Below are positions 34,761-45,253 of a DNA stretch of 64,000 nt, one piece after another. The stretch lies in the NCBI GenBank assembly GCA_964017065.1, contig OZ024788.1, forward strand, positions 3,426,887 to 3,490,886, given 5' to 3'. Each line of letters starts with the position of its first letter. Position 1 is the stretch's first letter. The notes below the pieces were generated by a model. It did no database searches, was not told where the DNA came from, and saw only the letters and a list, made by a program, of their open reading frames with translations. The position numbers and the translations under genes are program-made. The DNA is from Haliclona indistincta (lineage: Eukaryota; Porifera; Demospongiae; Haplosclerida; Chalinidae).

Positions 34761-35750
34761 TCACTTGAACAAGAAGCTGTACGGATAGCCCTGATACTTC
34801 ATCCTGAAAATAGACAGTAGGTACCCAAATGTCAACACCACGATCGCCAGACCAGCCAACGGAGCGTACTTTTGAATGCCGATGTCTTCTAGAATAGTAA
34901 ACTTGTCTCCCATTAAGACCACGCCCACACTAATTAGAATGTACAACAGGAGAACAAAGTAAGTCTCGGCAACAAACTGGTACTGACTGGTACCGCTGAA
35001 ATAACCGACTTGCCCGGTCTGGGGATTACGATGATAAAGAGGAGGGCCCCGTATGTGGTTCCACATCTGACCTGACAGCATCACAAATATCCAAATCATT
35101 GCCAGAGCTGCCCAATATTTCGGCTCATACAACACGTGAAGGTTTTCCCTCTTCAAGTAACCAAGAACAGCAGCTAACAGTACCAATGGCACCCAAACCA
35201 ACATCACGGTTAAATTTGGCGGACGCTGAATGTTAATCTTAACACCAGTGCGATCGGATACCCAGTTAGATAAAGGTTCAGCCGTGTACCCATGTCGAGT
35301 TATGTCGTACTTGTCCTCTGCTTTTCGCTTGCCTGACATTGGGAAGTGGAAATACGTCGGGGCAGTCGTGAGCTGTAGATGCTGAAATATCTCCAGACCA
35401 TCTTCATCAACGTCCACCATTACAAAGAACAGCTTGGATGAGTATTGTTGGGAGTAACGCCAAGAGTTAGCCAGTATTTCGTACTCTTTGTGAGCTTCCT
35501 GACAGACAGAGCATCCACGTTGAGGGCGTAGGGCCGTCATCATAGCTATTATCGAGTAGTTTCTTGGTTTAGAACGAACATAGGAGTTGAATTTCTCTGA
35601 AGAAAGAGTGATTATTGAGCGACGAGTGTTCCATTCCAGCAACTGGGCGACACGGCTGTCAAGTTTGGATCCCTTTTGGGCTTGTACTGATGTCCCAATC
35701 AATACCAACAAGACAGCTGGTAGAAGAATGGCAGTTGAGAACTTCCACAT
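34761..35750 (-). CDS. MAGT1: MAGT1/TUSC3 (OST3/OST6) oxidoreductase subunit of oligosaccharyltransferase
   Basis: A single-exon frame of 329 residues, the usual length for the family. It has an N-terminal signal peptide (about 1-24), a lumenal thioredoxin-like domain with the CxxC motif CSVC (about residue 80), DVDEDGLEIFQ and TAPTYFHFP (cis-Pro loop), then four membrane helices from about 180 to 325. In the STT3B-type oligosaccharyltransferase of the ER this subunit forms mixed disulfides with substrates so that hidden Asn sites can be glycosylated. The family has also been linked to Mg2+ transport. The sequence does not tell MAGT1 from TUSC3, and a sponge is expected to have one ancestral gene. 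Absence of introns is unusual here and could mean an old retrocopy, but the frame is intact. Confidence 0.92.
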   Translation of the reverse strand: MWKFSTAILLPAVLLVLIGTSVQAQKGSKLDSRVAQLLEWNTRRSIITLSSEKFNSYVRSKPRNYSIIAMMTALRPQRGCSVCQEAHKEYEILANSWRYSQQYSSKLFFVMVDVDEDGLEIFQHLQLTTAPTYFHFPMSGKRKAEDKYDITRHGYTAEPLSNWVSDRTGVKINIQRPPNLTVMLVWVPLVLLAAVLGYLKRENLHVLYEPKYWAALAMIWIFVMLSGQMWNHIRGPPLYHRNPQTGQVGYFSGTSQYQFVAETYFVLLLYILISVGVVLMGDKFTILEDIGIQKYAPLAGLAIVVLTFGYLLSIFRMKYQGYPYSFLFK

Positions 35751-36100
35751 GCTTGCTCGGTCTTGTCAAGTGTGCACGTGACAATGTTGTGACCACAAGT
35801 AGGTGGAGCTAAACTCAAAATAATGATTTTCATGTTACATGTAATGCAAATAAAACGCACGCGACTGAACACAATCCAAAGTGACACTATACTTAATGAT
35901 TTTCAGCATTGCAAAATATATTTTTTAAATCTCTGAAACATCACGGATTTATATTATTTTTTTGATCTTTGAATTTTTTATCAAAATAATTTTTAGTGTC
36001 AATATAACACTGTCTTAGTTGTGTCACAGGATGTATGATTAGTGAGACAGCAATGAGAAGAGAATCGAAGGCATGCAGTGTGTGGGGAGCTAGCCCATGA
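35751..36100. other. intergenic, oxidoreductase promoter and CPSF6 3' flank
   Basis: About 350 bases between the start codon of the OST subunit and the stop of CPSF6/7. No gene is visible. Confidence 0.5.
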
Positions 36101-36519
36101 CTATCTCCTCCTCTCTCTGCTCCTGTCTCGGTAGGGGTGCTTGCTGGAGCTACCACCACTGCGATGGCTCCTGCTTCGATCCTTGTCGTCATAACGAGAC
36201 CGAGATCGCCTATTGTGAAAAAAGAGAGGGAAATTAGACATTCCATTTTAAAGATAATTAAACAAAAAATTAATTGAGGCATTCAGGATTCTGTCGAGCC
36301 ACAAGAGAGTGTTAATAATTGAAATTGAGACTTTTGTCATTGCTCAGTCATGAAAGAAACCAGGTACATTACGTAGTATCTTTCGTGCACATTTAGCTGA
36401 ACAATTTGAAATAATTAAGGTCATAAAAATCATGAAATTTAGGCCCTGCAAAAATTTACACAATTTTTTTTGTGCTGTGAAATTCTTGTTACTGTATTGA
36501 TCCTTTGTTGTCACGCACG

Positions 36520-36603
<84 letters not shown>

Positions 36604-38190
36604 ATATACCTTGAGCCGCTACTAGCGTCAGCTTGCTGCTCAATACTGACAAGACAATCTTGCAGTGACTGAATTAGCATCTATAAGGGAAGACAGCAGC
36701 GCTCATGGGGCTGATGAGAAAGAGGTTGGTATGCTCACCAAGCTGGAGTCAGAGGATGCTGTGATGGATTGTTTGATGAGAGTGATAGCCATCTTGAGAA
36801 TATCCACAGCGCCGTCATAATCACCTATAGACAACAAGGAAGGAAGTTAGCACGCACATCACAAACACACATATCAAATAACAATGCAGTCGTTGTGAGT
36901 TTGAAATATTTTGCGATTTGAGGAACATATCACAAATCTGCAATGCAGTCCTTGTGAATTTGAAATATTTTGCGATTTGAGGAATACATCATAAATCTGC
37001 AATGCAGTCCTTGTGAATTTGAAATATTTTGTGATTTGAGGCAGAGGAGGTTGGCCACGCGTCATACTTACACGCACGATCACATGACATTGAAATAGCA
37101 AAGAGCCCCGCCCACCGATGCTGCAGCAGAGCTGCTGACAGTCCAGCTACAGTCAGTGCTGTGCGAATGGAGACCAAATGTACACGAGGCTGTCTACGAG
37201 TGATGTAGAACTGCTGCTAGCAGTGATTGAATGCTGTAGCCTTGACTGGCGGTAGGCTGTGCTCAGTATGCTGTACGACTGTTATAAGCGGTCCTACAAT
37301 AATGTTGGCAAGCTCCAATGCTGTTTCAAATGCTCACAGCGTTCCTTCGGCGCTCATGGTCACCGTAGACCATATTCTGCTTCTTCCCAATGTTTCACAG
37401 TGTGGCAACCAAAACGGCCAAGCCGAGCCAAGCCTCCTGAAATACGACCTTCTTTTGGTCGGTTAACAACTTCTTGAACGCTTGCAAACAGTTTCGCTCT
37501 GTCCTGCGCCTCCAACTAGTTGCAAATCAGCAAATTCATATAATATGAATAAATTCATGAGGTTCGAAAAGGTTCCAAAAAGTCTATTAATTTAAGTTAT
37601 TCATTGCGGTCACATGAACTCGGCCTACGCATTGCATACGTAGAAATGATGATCGATGACGCGTGGCCAACCTCCTCTGGATTTGAGGAATACATCATAA
37701 ATCTGCAAAGCTGTATATTTTATACGATTAATTTTAATAACCAACCCTGCTACAGAAATAAAAGAGAGGCAACCTAACAATATAATAATTATTATTAGCA
37801 GCAGCAGGTCTTCTATGACCACTTGATAATGATACATTGTGTTCCAGTGTTACAGATTATATGTACAGTGCCTTTGCACTGTTGAAGTGAAAAGCATAGA
37901 CCAATGTGTTCAGTCTCTGTCGTCTTTATTCACACGATGGAAGATGATTGGAAATGGAACACAGTAGGTGACACACTATGCTTTTCACTTCAATATCGCA
38001 AAGCTGTAACCTCAGTGGCGGTCTAACCTGAAGTGGCGTCCGCCATTGCTCTAGTGATGGCGCTGCTGGAGATGGCTCTGTTTCTTTGATTAGCAGCACT
38101 GGCTTCTTCATCTGACGGCATCTTGGGAGCATTGATATTTGACATCGCTTGATTCTGAAATCGGGCAGCTGCCTTAGCAAACAGCTCAGC

Positions 38191-38267
<77 letters not shown>

Positions 38268-40465
38268 GGAGGGAGAGAGGCTGAACACGGGAAGATGAAT
38301 GGTTTTTGTCTTACCACCCCACTGCTCCCACTGCCAGACAGCTCCTGCTGGAGGAAGGCGGGATTAAGGTGAGGAGCAGTTGGTTTAGCAGCACCTAGAG
38401 CTGTGAGGAGGAAAACAACACAATATGAAAACATTTTGAGTTTTTACATGTAAAACGGCTAATGCAATTCTATTTTATTCTATCTTTATGTGTTAGTGTG
38501 TAGAAATTCTCTAACCCCAATTTTATCAATGCACTCTCTTTTGAAACATACTGCCTAGATGTGTTGCTATGTACGAGTTCACTCACCAGCAGCTGCTAGG
38601 ATGGATGGATCATAATGATTGGTGGGTGGGAAGGGAGGCATGCCGGGCTATAGAATCACAAGTGATAGGATAATTATGATGTTTGATTATAGGGGCGTTC
38701 TCACTATGTTTGGTAGGCGTGGCATGAAATGGTTGGAGGCGTTGAAAGGAGGCATGGGCGGGAAGGGAGGCACATCGGGAATAACGGGAGGACGGAAACC
38801 GGGAATAGGCGGAAAATTAGGAGGAAGACCTGTTGAGAGAATAATATATTAAGAATCGTAAAAGATATAATAAGAAGTAAGAAACTTTCCGATACAACTT
38901 CAAGATTATACAGCTTTTAAACTGCTTTTAAATATTTTTTTCAAAACAGGCAATGACAAAGATCAATCTCTCTTTTAAGAAAAGAATTTTTAACACTTTT
39001 CAACAGACTCAAATCCAAAATAACAGAAGAGCCTGCAAGCTACTTCGTGAGTGAAAAAACAAACAAACAGGCTAGCGTACATGCATACATGCACGATCTC
39101 TACATGCACACACATGCATGTCTCCATATTAATCACGAATTTCTGACAATCAAAACATACAACGGGAATGTGCATAAACACATAATTCTATGTTTACAGA
39201 ATATTTTCCCACTCTGTTCCAGTTGACAGAAAACTTGACACAGAAACAAATATTTTCTTTTGATCATAGGAAGCAAATCTATTGTTTTCTGGGAATTGTA
39301 CGCTGTGCTTTTAATAAACACATTCTGTTTTGGTAAGACACATCGTATTCTTTTCCTGTGGAACCTGAAAGTTTATTATTGTTACTATGACTGCAAAACA
39401 TCAAAAAGTGCGAAGAATTTTGTTTACACGTAGCAAGAATGCAAGTTATTATGAAGAGGAAGAGCTTGTGTACTGTATGTACGTGAACACAAGCTAGCTA
39501 ATAGTCTATGATGAGTGCTGTATAATGTACGGTGTCTGACCAGGTATAGGTGGGCGGATAGGTAGCGAGGGCTTGTTGGTGTTACGATAAGAGGGCTGTG
39601 TTATATTGAGAGACGGCTTTATCACCGGAGGATCAGGCTTCTCAGATGATGGTTTACCTAGACAAGAGAGAAAACAATAGTCGCTCGTTCATGACGGCAG
39701 AAAGAGCTTTGACACTAACCATCAAACCACCAACTAGTGAGCAATATTATGATCATGGAGTCCACTAACTACATGTATCTACTACAGCTATGGTCCGGCC
39801 TTTAGATGGTCTAGTCTACCACCCAGGACCACCATAGGCTCCTGATCTGGTAGCAGCAGATTCTCTTGAACATACCAATATCACATTAATTTTAGTGGTC
39901 ACATTACCAGACCGTACAAGAAATGGTCTAACATTCAGACACTGTTATGAAGGGCACAAATGCAAACACAAAATCCATTCTCAGAGTAAATTTAAACCTC
40001 AGCAATGTGGATAATATTCATCAGGACATATTTACTGCATACTGCATACAAAGCTGTAGTGACTGAAATACCGTACATTTCTAAGTTGAACATACGGCCG
40101 TGTTGTGGTATTCTAGTGACTCACTCAACAAAACGACACAGGTATGGTTGTTTAGGCAATAACTATTTCACAGCAAACACACAAACTGGCAACTGCTAAT
40201 CAGTGTGCACATAATTCATTATACATGATGGTAGATACTGTTCTTCACTCACCAAGACATCGTGACTCGAACTGATGTATGTTAATATGACCAGCATAGC
40301 TCATGATGGCTTTCTGCCCATGCAGTGTCCTGAACACACACAATACATTATGTGTAATGCATATCTTTATTGCTTACAAGTCAGTCAGTTTATCAGGTGC
40401 GGCCAGAGCAAGCTGTTCACTAGCAAGCTCGATCAAGACATTGCTAAAGAATTAGGGGAGGGAGG

Positions 40466-40518
<53 letters not shown>

Positions 40519-43391
40519 GGAGGGAGAGGGAGGAAGGGAGGGAGAGGGAGGGAGAGGGAGGAAGGGAGGGAGGGAGAGAGAGGGAGAGAGGGAGGGAGAG
40601 AGAGAGGGAGGGGAGTGAGGAAAGGGAGAGAGAGAGAGAATTTGGAGAGAGATAGAGAGAGGGGGAGAGAGGGAGGGAGGGAGAGAGTGAAAGATTTTCT
40701 CTAACAACCATTCTCAAAAGAAAACAAACAATCTTTGATCAAATGAGGCGGTTTGCACAGTGAAACACTACACCAAGCAGCTGTGCTGTATGGTACTTCA
40801 TACCCTTTTGATTGTCCATTTGTCCTGTTCTCATAAAACTTGAGCATTTTAATGTCACCAAGACCAGCATCTCTGACTGACTTGATGATATCCAGATCAG
40901 TGGTCCACTAAACCAAAAAAATTTAAATGATCTCAAATTTTGGTAGGCTAGTAATTTTATTCAAAATTATTTACTCAGAGTGTCAAATTTGGTGGGCACA
41001 TTACAAATGTAATACAAATCAGTAGTAGGTCATGCTTCACACTAAGGTCAATGTACTATTAGCACTTGCTTACAGCAATACAAACAAACAAAAATAATGT
41101 AAGTGTGATATAAAAAATGAAGAGGATAGAATGTGTACATAGCTTATGCTACTGACCCAAGTCAGGTTCCCCATAAAGAAGCTGTTCTTTCTGTTTGGGT
41201 CTCTCGTGTAGATGCCAAGCCCAACCTTCCCGTGGATACTGTGCGAGGTCCTGTTGCCGTTGATACGAGCCTGGACGGTCCGAGACATCACGTCAGCCTT
41301 GTAACGTGCCGAGCCTGAGTCTGGAGTCGTTGCCATGACGATGGACAAAAGCAATGACAGAATTTTTGATTTTTGTGAAATAGGGAGAAGAGTACAACAC
41401 AAGACATTGAGCGAAAAAAAAAACGGTTATACAACAAAAAAATGATAAATATCGTACACAATTTGAGCACTACACGAATAAATTTACAGATCAAATGGTG
41501 TACATTTTGATAAGCATTATCACACGTGATACAAATTTTTTAAATGCACTCGTGGGAGTGAATATTGTCAATCTGTCTTCTCTTCACAGGACTGCTTGCT
41601 TGGTAACTAAGTGGTACTTTCAGAAAAGGGGCATTGAAACTACGAATCTATGAAATCGAACACCTCACGAATCATTTTATATAATAATCACAAGTACAGC
41701 ATACATTATGTAATACATGCATACAATAGTGCATAAAAGGTTAGTCATATAAATAAAAAGGATTTTGAAAGAATTAACCCAGTCCCTGCTAGGAATAAAA
41801 AGAACTAGCCCCCAAATTCCACAACTTAAAAAAATGAAAACCAATTCGTCCCCAAAAGAAAAAAGCAATACATGCACACATAAAACAATAAAGAAATAAA
41901 TAGAACAAAAGAGGAAATATAAGATGAGAATTAAGGCTAAAGAAAATTTACAGAGAATACAAAAAAGACTCCAGACCTTCCAATCCAGGAATAGAGGAGG
42001 TCCCTGAGTTGTGCTGGATGTAGCTGAGCTGAGAGGGGGAGGGAGAGGGAGGGGGGGAGAGGGGGAGAGAGAGGAGGGAGGGAGAATTGAACAGTTTTAT
42101 GCACATCCATGTAACATGACAAAAAAGACTAAGGTAAACGGGATAATTCCATACTATTTCCGCTTCTACGATGTATATTTTTAGTCTTGCAAAGAGAGCG
42201 AACTTCCAAGCTTGACAGGCATAATGCTCGTACCTTTGTAGAATCTGCATATCAAGAAGCAGCCGCGTTTGTACGTCGACAGTTGGAGACGGGATAATTC
42301 CGTAACTTTCATAATTATTTTATTTCTTACTGAAACTACTCTACTGGAACTTCCGAAAGCAAGGACAATCTGTCTACAATATAGCATGTGCTAATCCTTG
42401 ACTATAGTGGATTTAATACTACTGTCAAGATTGCTTGTGCAAGCCTTCTAGTACAGAACGGCCGAGAAAAATTCTCACCTTTTCGGAGACTGCGATTTTA
42501 TTTGATTGATCGGCTGTTAAACATGCACCTTCACACGAATAAACATATCGGCACTACCAGCATGAAGAGTCATCTGGCATGCCTTGCAGCTAACAAGAGG
42601 TGCAGCTGTCTTTTCTGAGACTGAAGTTTACTACAAAGCTATCTTGTTGTTAAATGGGCAAAGCCTTGACCAGGCCCACCCAATCATAACTGATCTCAAT
42701 GGCGTGAATCATCCAGGTAGACTAGATGGATTTAGTTATCAGGAAGGACAGCTGCGCTAGAGCCAGTATTTGCTGTATATTACACATGCTGATAGTGTTG
42801 AAAGATATTATTCTAGTCACATGAAGGTACACGTACAACAGCTGATCACACAGACTACTGGAGCTTAAAAAGAATTTTGCTCTGCCATTCTATACTATAA
42901 AGCCAGCACAAGCGATCTCCATCAAACTATTAATCTACTATAGCCAGAGAGTAGCGCATGCTATGTTGCACGCCAATTTCTTTTGCTTTTGGTCGAGCAG
43001 AACAGCTTTGGTACAAAAATTACGGAATTGCCCGATTTACGGAATCACCTTACAAGCTTTGTTGTAATATGCTTTGGCACAGTATGTGTGCCAGTATGTT
43101 CACTGCCTAGTCGATGTGTGTGTGATACTGTGATTAGACATGTACTAACAAACCTCTTCCTCCACGTCATCTTGGTCTGTCTTAGTCAGCGGAGCAGTAG
43201 AGGCAGGCACCGTTAGAACGTCATCCAATAGATCAGAGCTGTCAATACTGTCACCACCTCTCTAATACAATAATATCAAAACACAGTCAACGCACTCATT
43301 TCTTATCATCCATATGAATACCTACCTCTACGAGTTCGTCGTCCAGAACATCGTTGTACATCCACTCATCCGAGACAGATCCGTTCGCCAT
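36101..43391 (-). CDS. CPSF6: CPSF6/CPSF7-like cleavage factor Im large subunit
   Basis: CFIm68/59 pairs with NUDT21 (CFIm25) and sets poly(A)-site choice in the nucleus. Exons: 43391-43326, 43261-43150, 41320-41157, 40907-40804, 40443-40378, 40329-40253, 39657-39541, 38829-38705, 38647-38587, 38400-38315, 38190-38028, 36824-36739, 36680-36610, 36209-36101. They total 1,407 nt (468 residues, close to CPSF7) and the phases agree throughout. Seen in order: acidic N-terminus, an RRM (NSFFMGNLTW, WTTDLDIIKSV, MLKFYENRTNGQSKG, ...HGQ), Pro-rich middle (PPFPPMPP, APHLNPAF), the conserved NRAISSSAITRAMADA, DYDGAVDILKMAITLIKQS and MLIQSLQDCL, and an RS tail ending RSRERRR. The gene is head-to-head with SIAH. 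Confidence 0.95.
36513..36602. repeat. AC dinucleotide microsatellite in a CPSF6 intron
   Basis: About 40 AC units just downstream (in gene sense) of the MLIQSLQDCL exon donor. Open frames of poly Cys-Val across it are artefacts. Confidence 0.95.
36880..37041 (-). repeat. 60-bp tandem repeat in a CPSF6 intron
   Basis: About two and a half copies of a unit of about 60 bp (GCAATGCAGTCCTTGTGAATTTGAAATATTTTGCG...). The array is interrupted by the transposon at 37042-37679 and resumes at 37680. Confidence 0.8.
37042..37679. mobile_element. 638-bp inverted-repeat transposon with 9-bp target duplication
   Basis: The ends are CAGAGGAGGTTGGCCACGCG and its complement, a TIR of over 20 bases. The 9-base target GATTTGAGG is present on both sides (37033-37041, 37680-37688). 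Nine-base duplications are typical of Mutator-like elements. There is no transposase, so it is non-autonomous. Confidence 0.75.
38196..38275. repeat. GA microsatellite in a CPSF6 intron
   Basis: A pure GA tract bordering the acceptor of the AELFAKAAARFQ exon. In gene sense it is a TC polypyrimidine tract of extreme length. Confidence 0.9.
40456..40692. repeat. GA/GGGA-rich low-complexity tract in a CPSF6 intron
   Basis: Purine-rich simple sequence filling most of the intron upstream (in gene sense) of the NVLIELASEQ exon. In gene sense it is pyrimidine-rich and reaches the acceptor. Long frames on both strands are artefacts. Confidence 0.9.
41321..43149. other. largest CPSF6 intron
   Basis: 1.8 kb with an AT-rich 3' half and a purine-rich patch at about 42025-42085. 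No nested gene or clear transposon can be supported. Confidence 0.5.
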
Positions 43392-43673
43392 TTTTTCTGC
43401 TGTTTGTGGGCGCGCGCACGTGACCTCTTCCTGAGTCACGTGAGATATGAGTGGAAATGGCGTTCAGAATCCTGTTCAACCGCCTTTAGTGTTCCAGGAA
43501 CGCCAAGCACCCGTTACTACGAACTTTGAAACCCACAATTGGGTAATATAGTCTATAAAAGCGTTTCAGAAGCTTTCATCTCTAAGTCACTTCCTTCGTG
43601 TGTGTACCAGAAGAGTACAAGCGCCTGGCTACTGATTTCAAGACTAACTGGTTTACTGCCCTGCTTAATATAG
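43392..43673. promoter_or_regulatory. bidirectional CPSF6/SIAH promoter and SIAH 5' UTR exon
   Basis: The CPSF6 ATG (43391, minus) and the SIAH leader diverge from this 280-base stretch. It has two CACGTG E-boxes 20 bases apart (43417-43422 and 43437-43442, the second inside TCACGTGA), the type bound by USF/MITF/TFEB-family bHLH-ZIP factors. A GTGAGA donor at 43674 and a TCTCTCCCAG acceptor ending at 44078 mark a 405-base 5' UTR intron before the SIAH ATG. Confidence 0.6.
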
Positions 43674-44090
43674 GTGAGAGAGGTGATTTAGGGTCAGTTT
43701 AAGCAACCTGTTCGTTTGTATTGGTAGTGGTGGATTAGAGAGGGCAGGAAAGATGGTTTTCTTGGTTCAGTGTTATCGGGGGCGGGGCTTAGCACATTGT
43801 AACCTCCCCTAAATGTTTAGTACGACTATCATTGTTCTGTGAAGATATAGAAGCATTCTTGCAACTGAGAAATGATGTGTATTGCTTAAAAGCATGAAAT
43901 ACATAAACAATCCGGTATATCTACTCAAAATGCAATTGCCTCAAAACCTACTCGAGCTAGTGATGAAGATGTGTGTAAAATGAAGGGAGATGTACTTCCA
44001 TAGTGTTTAGCTATTGTTCTCCTCTCTCCCCTTTCTCTCCTTCATCTCTCTCTCTCTTCCTTCTTCCCTCTCTCCCAGAGTCCCATCACT

Positions 44091-44906
44091 ATGAGTACCT
44101 ATCTGATAGCTGGCTTAAAGGCTGACCCTACCAATCCTGCTGAACTGGCTGCTCTATTCGAGTGCCCCGTCTGCTTTGACTATGTTCTTCCTCCCATCTA
44201 CCAGTGTAACAGTGGTCATCTCATATGTTCTAACTGTCGTCCAAAGCTACAATCTTGCCCGAGCTGCAGAGGGAATCTGGGAAACATTCGGAACCTTGCC
44301 ATGGAGAAAGTTGCTGAAACTATTCAATTTCCTTGCAAATACGCTAACTCTGGCTGCCCAGAAAGACTGCTTCACACTCAAAAACGATCTCATGAAGAGA
44401 TATGTGAATGCCGGCCTTACTCCTGTCCTTGTCCGGGCACCACGTGTCGCTGGCAGGGTTCTTTAGAAGAAGTACTCACTCACTTACTCAGTGTTCATAA
44501 GACTATTACTACACTTAATGGAGAGGATATCGTGTTTCTTGCTACGGATATTAATCTACCGGGAGCAGTAGACTGGGTCATGATGCAGTGTTGCTATGAC
44601 CACCATTTCATGCTTGTCTTAGAGAAACAAGAGAGACACGATGGTCATCAGCAGTTCTTTGCCGTGGTGCAGGTCATTGGGACAGAGAAACTGGCTGAAC
44701 AATTCCGCTACAAACTCGAGCTGGTTGATTCGCGGCAAGGGAGGAAGCTGACTTGGGAGGCTAAACCACACAGCATACACGATAGTATCTCTCAGGTCAT
44801 AGCCAGCAATGACTGTCTTATTTTTGAGCCAGCCATGGCGCAACACTTTGGTGAAAATGGCAACCTAGCAATCAATGTAACCATAGGCAGAGTACCTTAT
44901 TTCTAA
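44091..44906 (+). CDS. SIAH1: SIAH-type (Seven in absentia) RING E3 ubiquitin ligase
   Basis: 271 residues with no intron in the coding part, close to human SIAH length. RING at about 25-60 ([19 protein letters not shown]...CPSCR), then two SIAH-type zinc fingers (about 80-140, CKYANSGC...H...[11 protein letters not shown]...H...H), then the substrate-binding domain with the SIAH-like [11 protein letters not shown] and [11 protein letters not shown]. It attaches ubiquitin to degradation targets in the cytosol. All zinc ligands that I can place are present. The 5' UTR is split by an intron (43674-44078). Confidence 0.95.
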   Translation: MSTYLIAGLKADPTNPAELAALFECPVCFDYVLPPIYQCNSGHLICSNCRPKLQSCPSCRGNLGNIRNLAMEKVAETIQFPCKYANSGCPERLLHTQKRSHEEICECRPYSCPCPGTTCRWQGSLEEVLTHLLSVHKTITTLNGEDIVFLATDINLPGAVDWVMMQCCYDHHFMLVLEKQERHDGHQQFFAVVQVIGTEKLAEQFRYKLELVDSRQGRKLTWEAKPHSIHDSISQVIASNDCLIFEPAMAQHFGENGNLAINVTIGRVPYF

Positions 44907-45253
44907 TAGTCAATTCTCATACATTATAATCTAATCATTACTATAAGAGTCAACTTGTTTTGTCATGAGTATCATAATTCGTTCAAACTGCTCCTTGTCA
45001 TATTTTAATGTCCGTTGTCGTATTTCTAAGAACGTTGGATTGGAATAAATTACTCAGAATAATCATCAGTTAACTACAATAAAAAGGTCTGTGAGTAAAC
45101 ACAGAATGATAAACACATATGTGTGCTCGGCTAATGAATAGACTGTAGATGATACCGTATACTTACGTGTGCACAGTATTAGCAGGCAGCCCCGCCCTTT
45201 CGAATCTGCAGAGTGGTAGGCTAAGATCATCCGAGCGATTATTACACTTCAAA
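44907..45253. other. intergenic, SIAH 3' flank to NLR3 promoter
   Basis: AT-rich and unremarkable. An AATAAA at about 45047 is a candidate SIAH polyadenylation signal. Confidence 0.45.

Noticed and set aside
36344..36680. Cys-Val repeat frames
   Set aside because: AC microsatellite; only the first 24 codons (MLIQSLQDCL...) belong to a real exon.
40433..40717. Arg/Glu-rich frame and its Ser/Leu-rich reverse, as a possible RS-type domain
   Set aside because: Simple GA sequence inside a CPSF6 intron; the true exon (40378-40443) uses a different frame.
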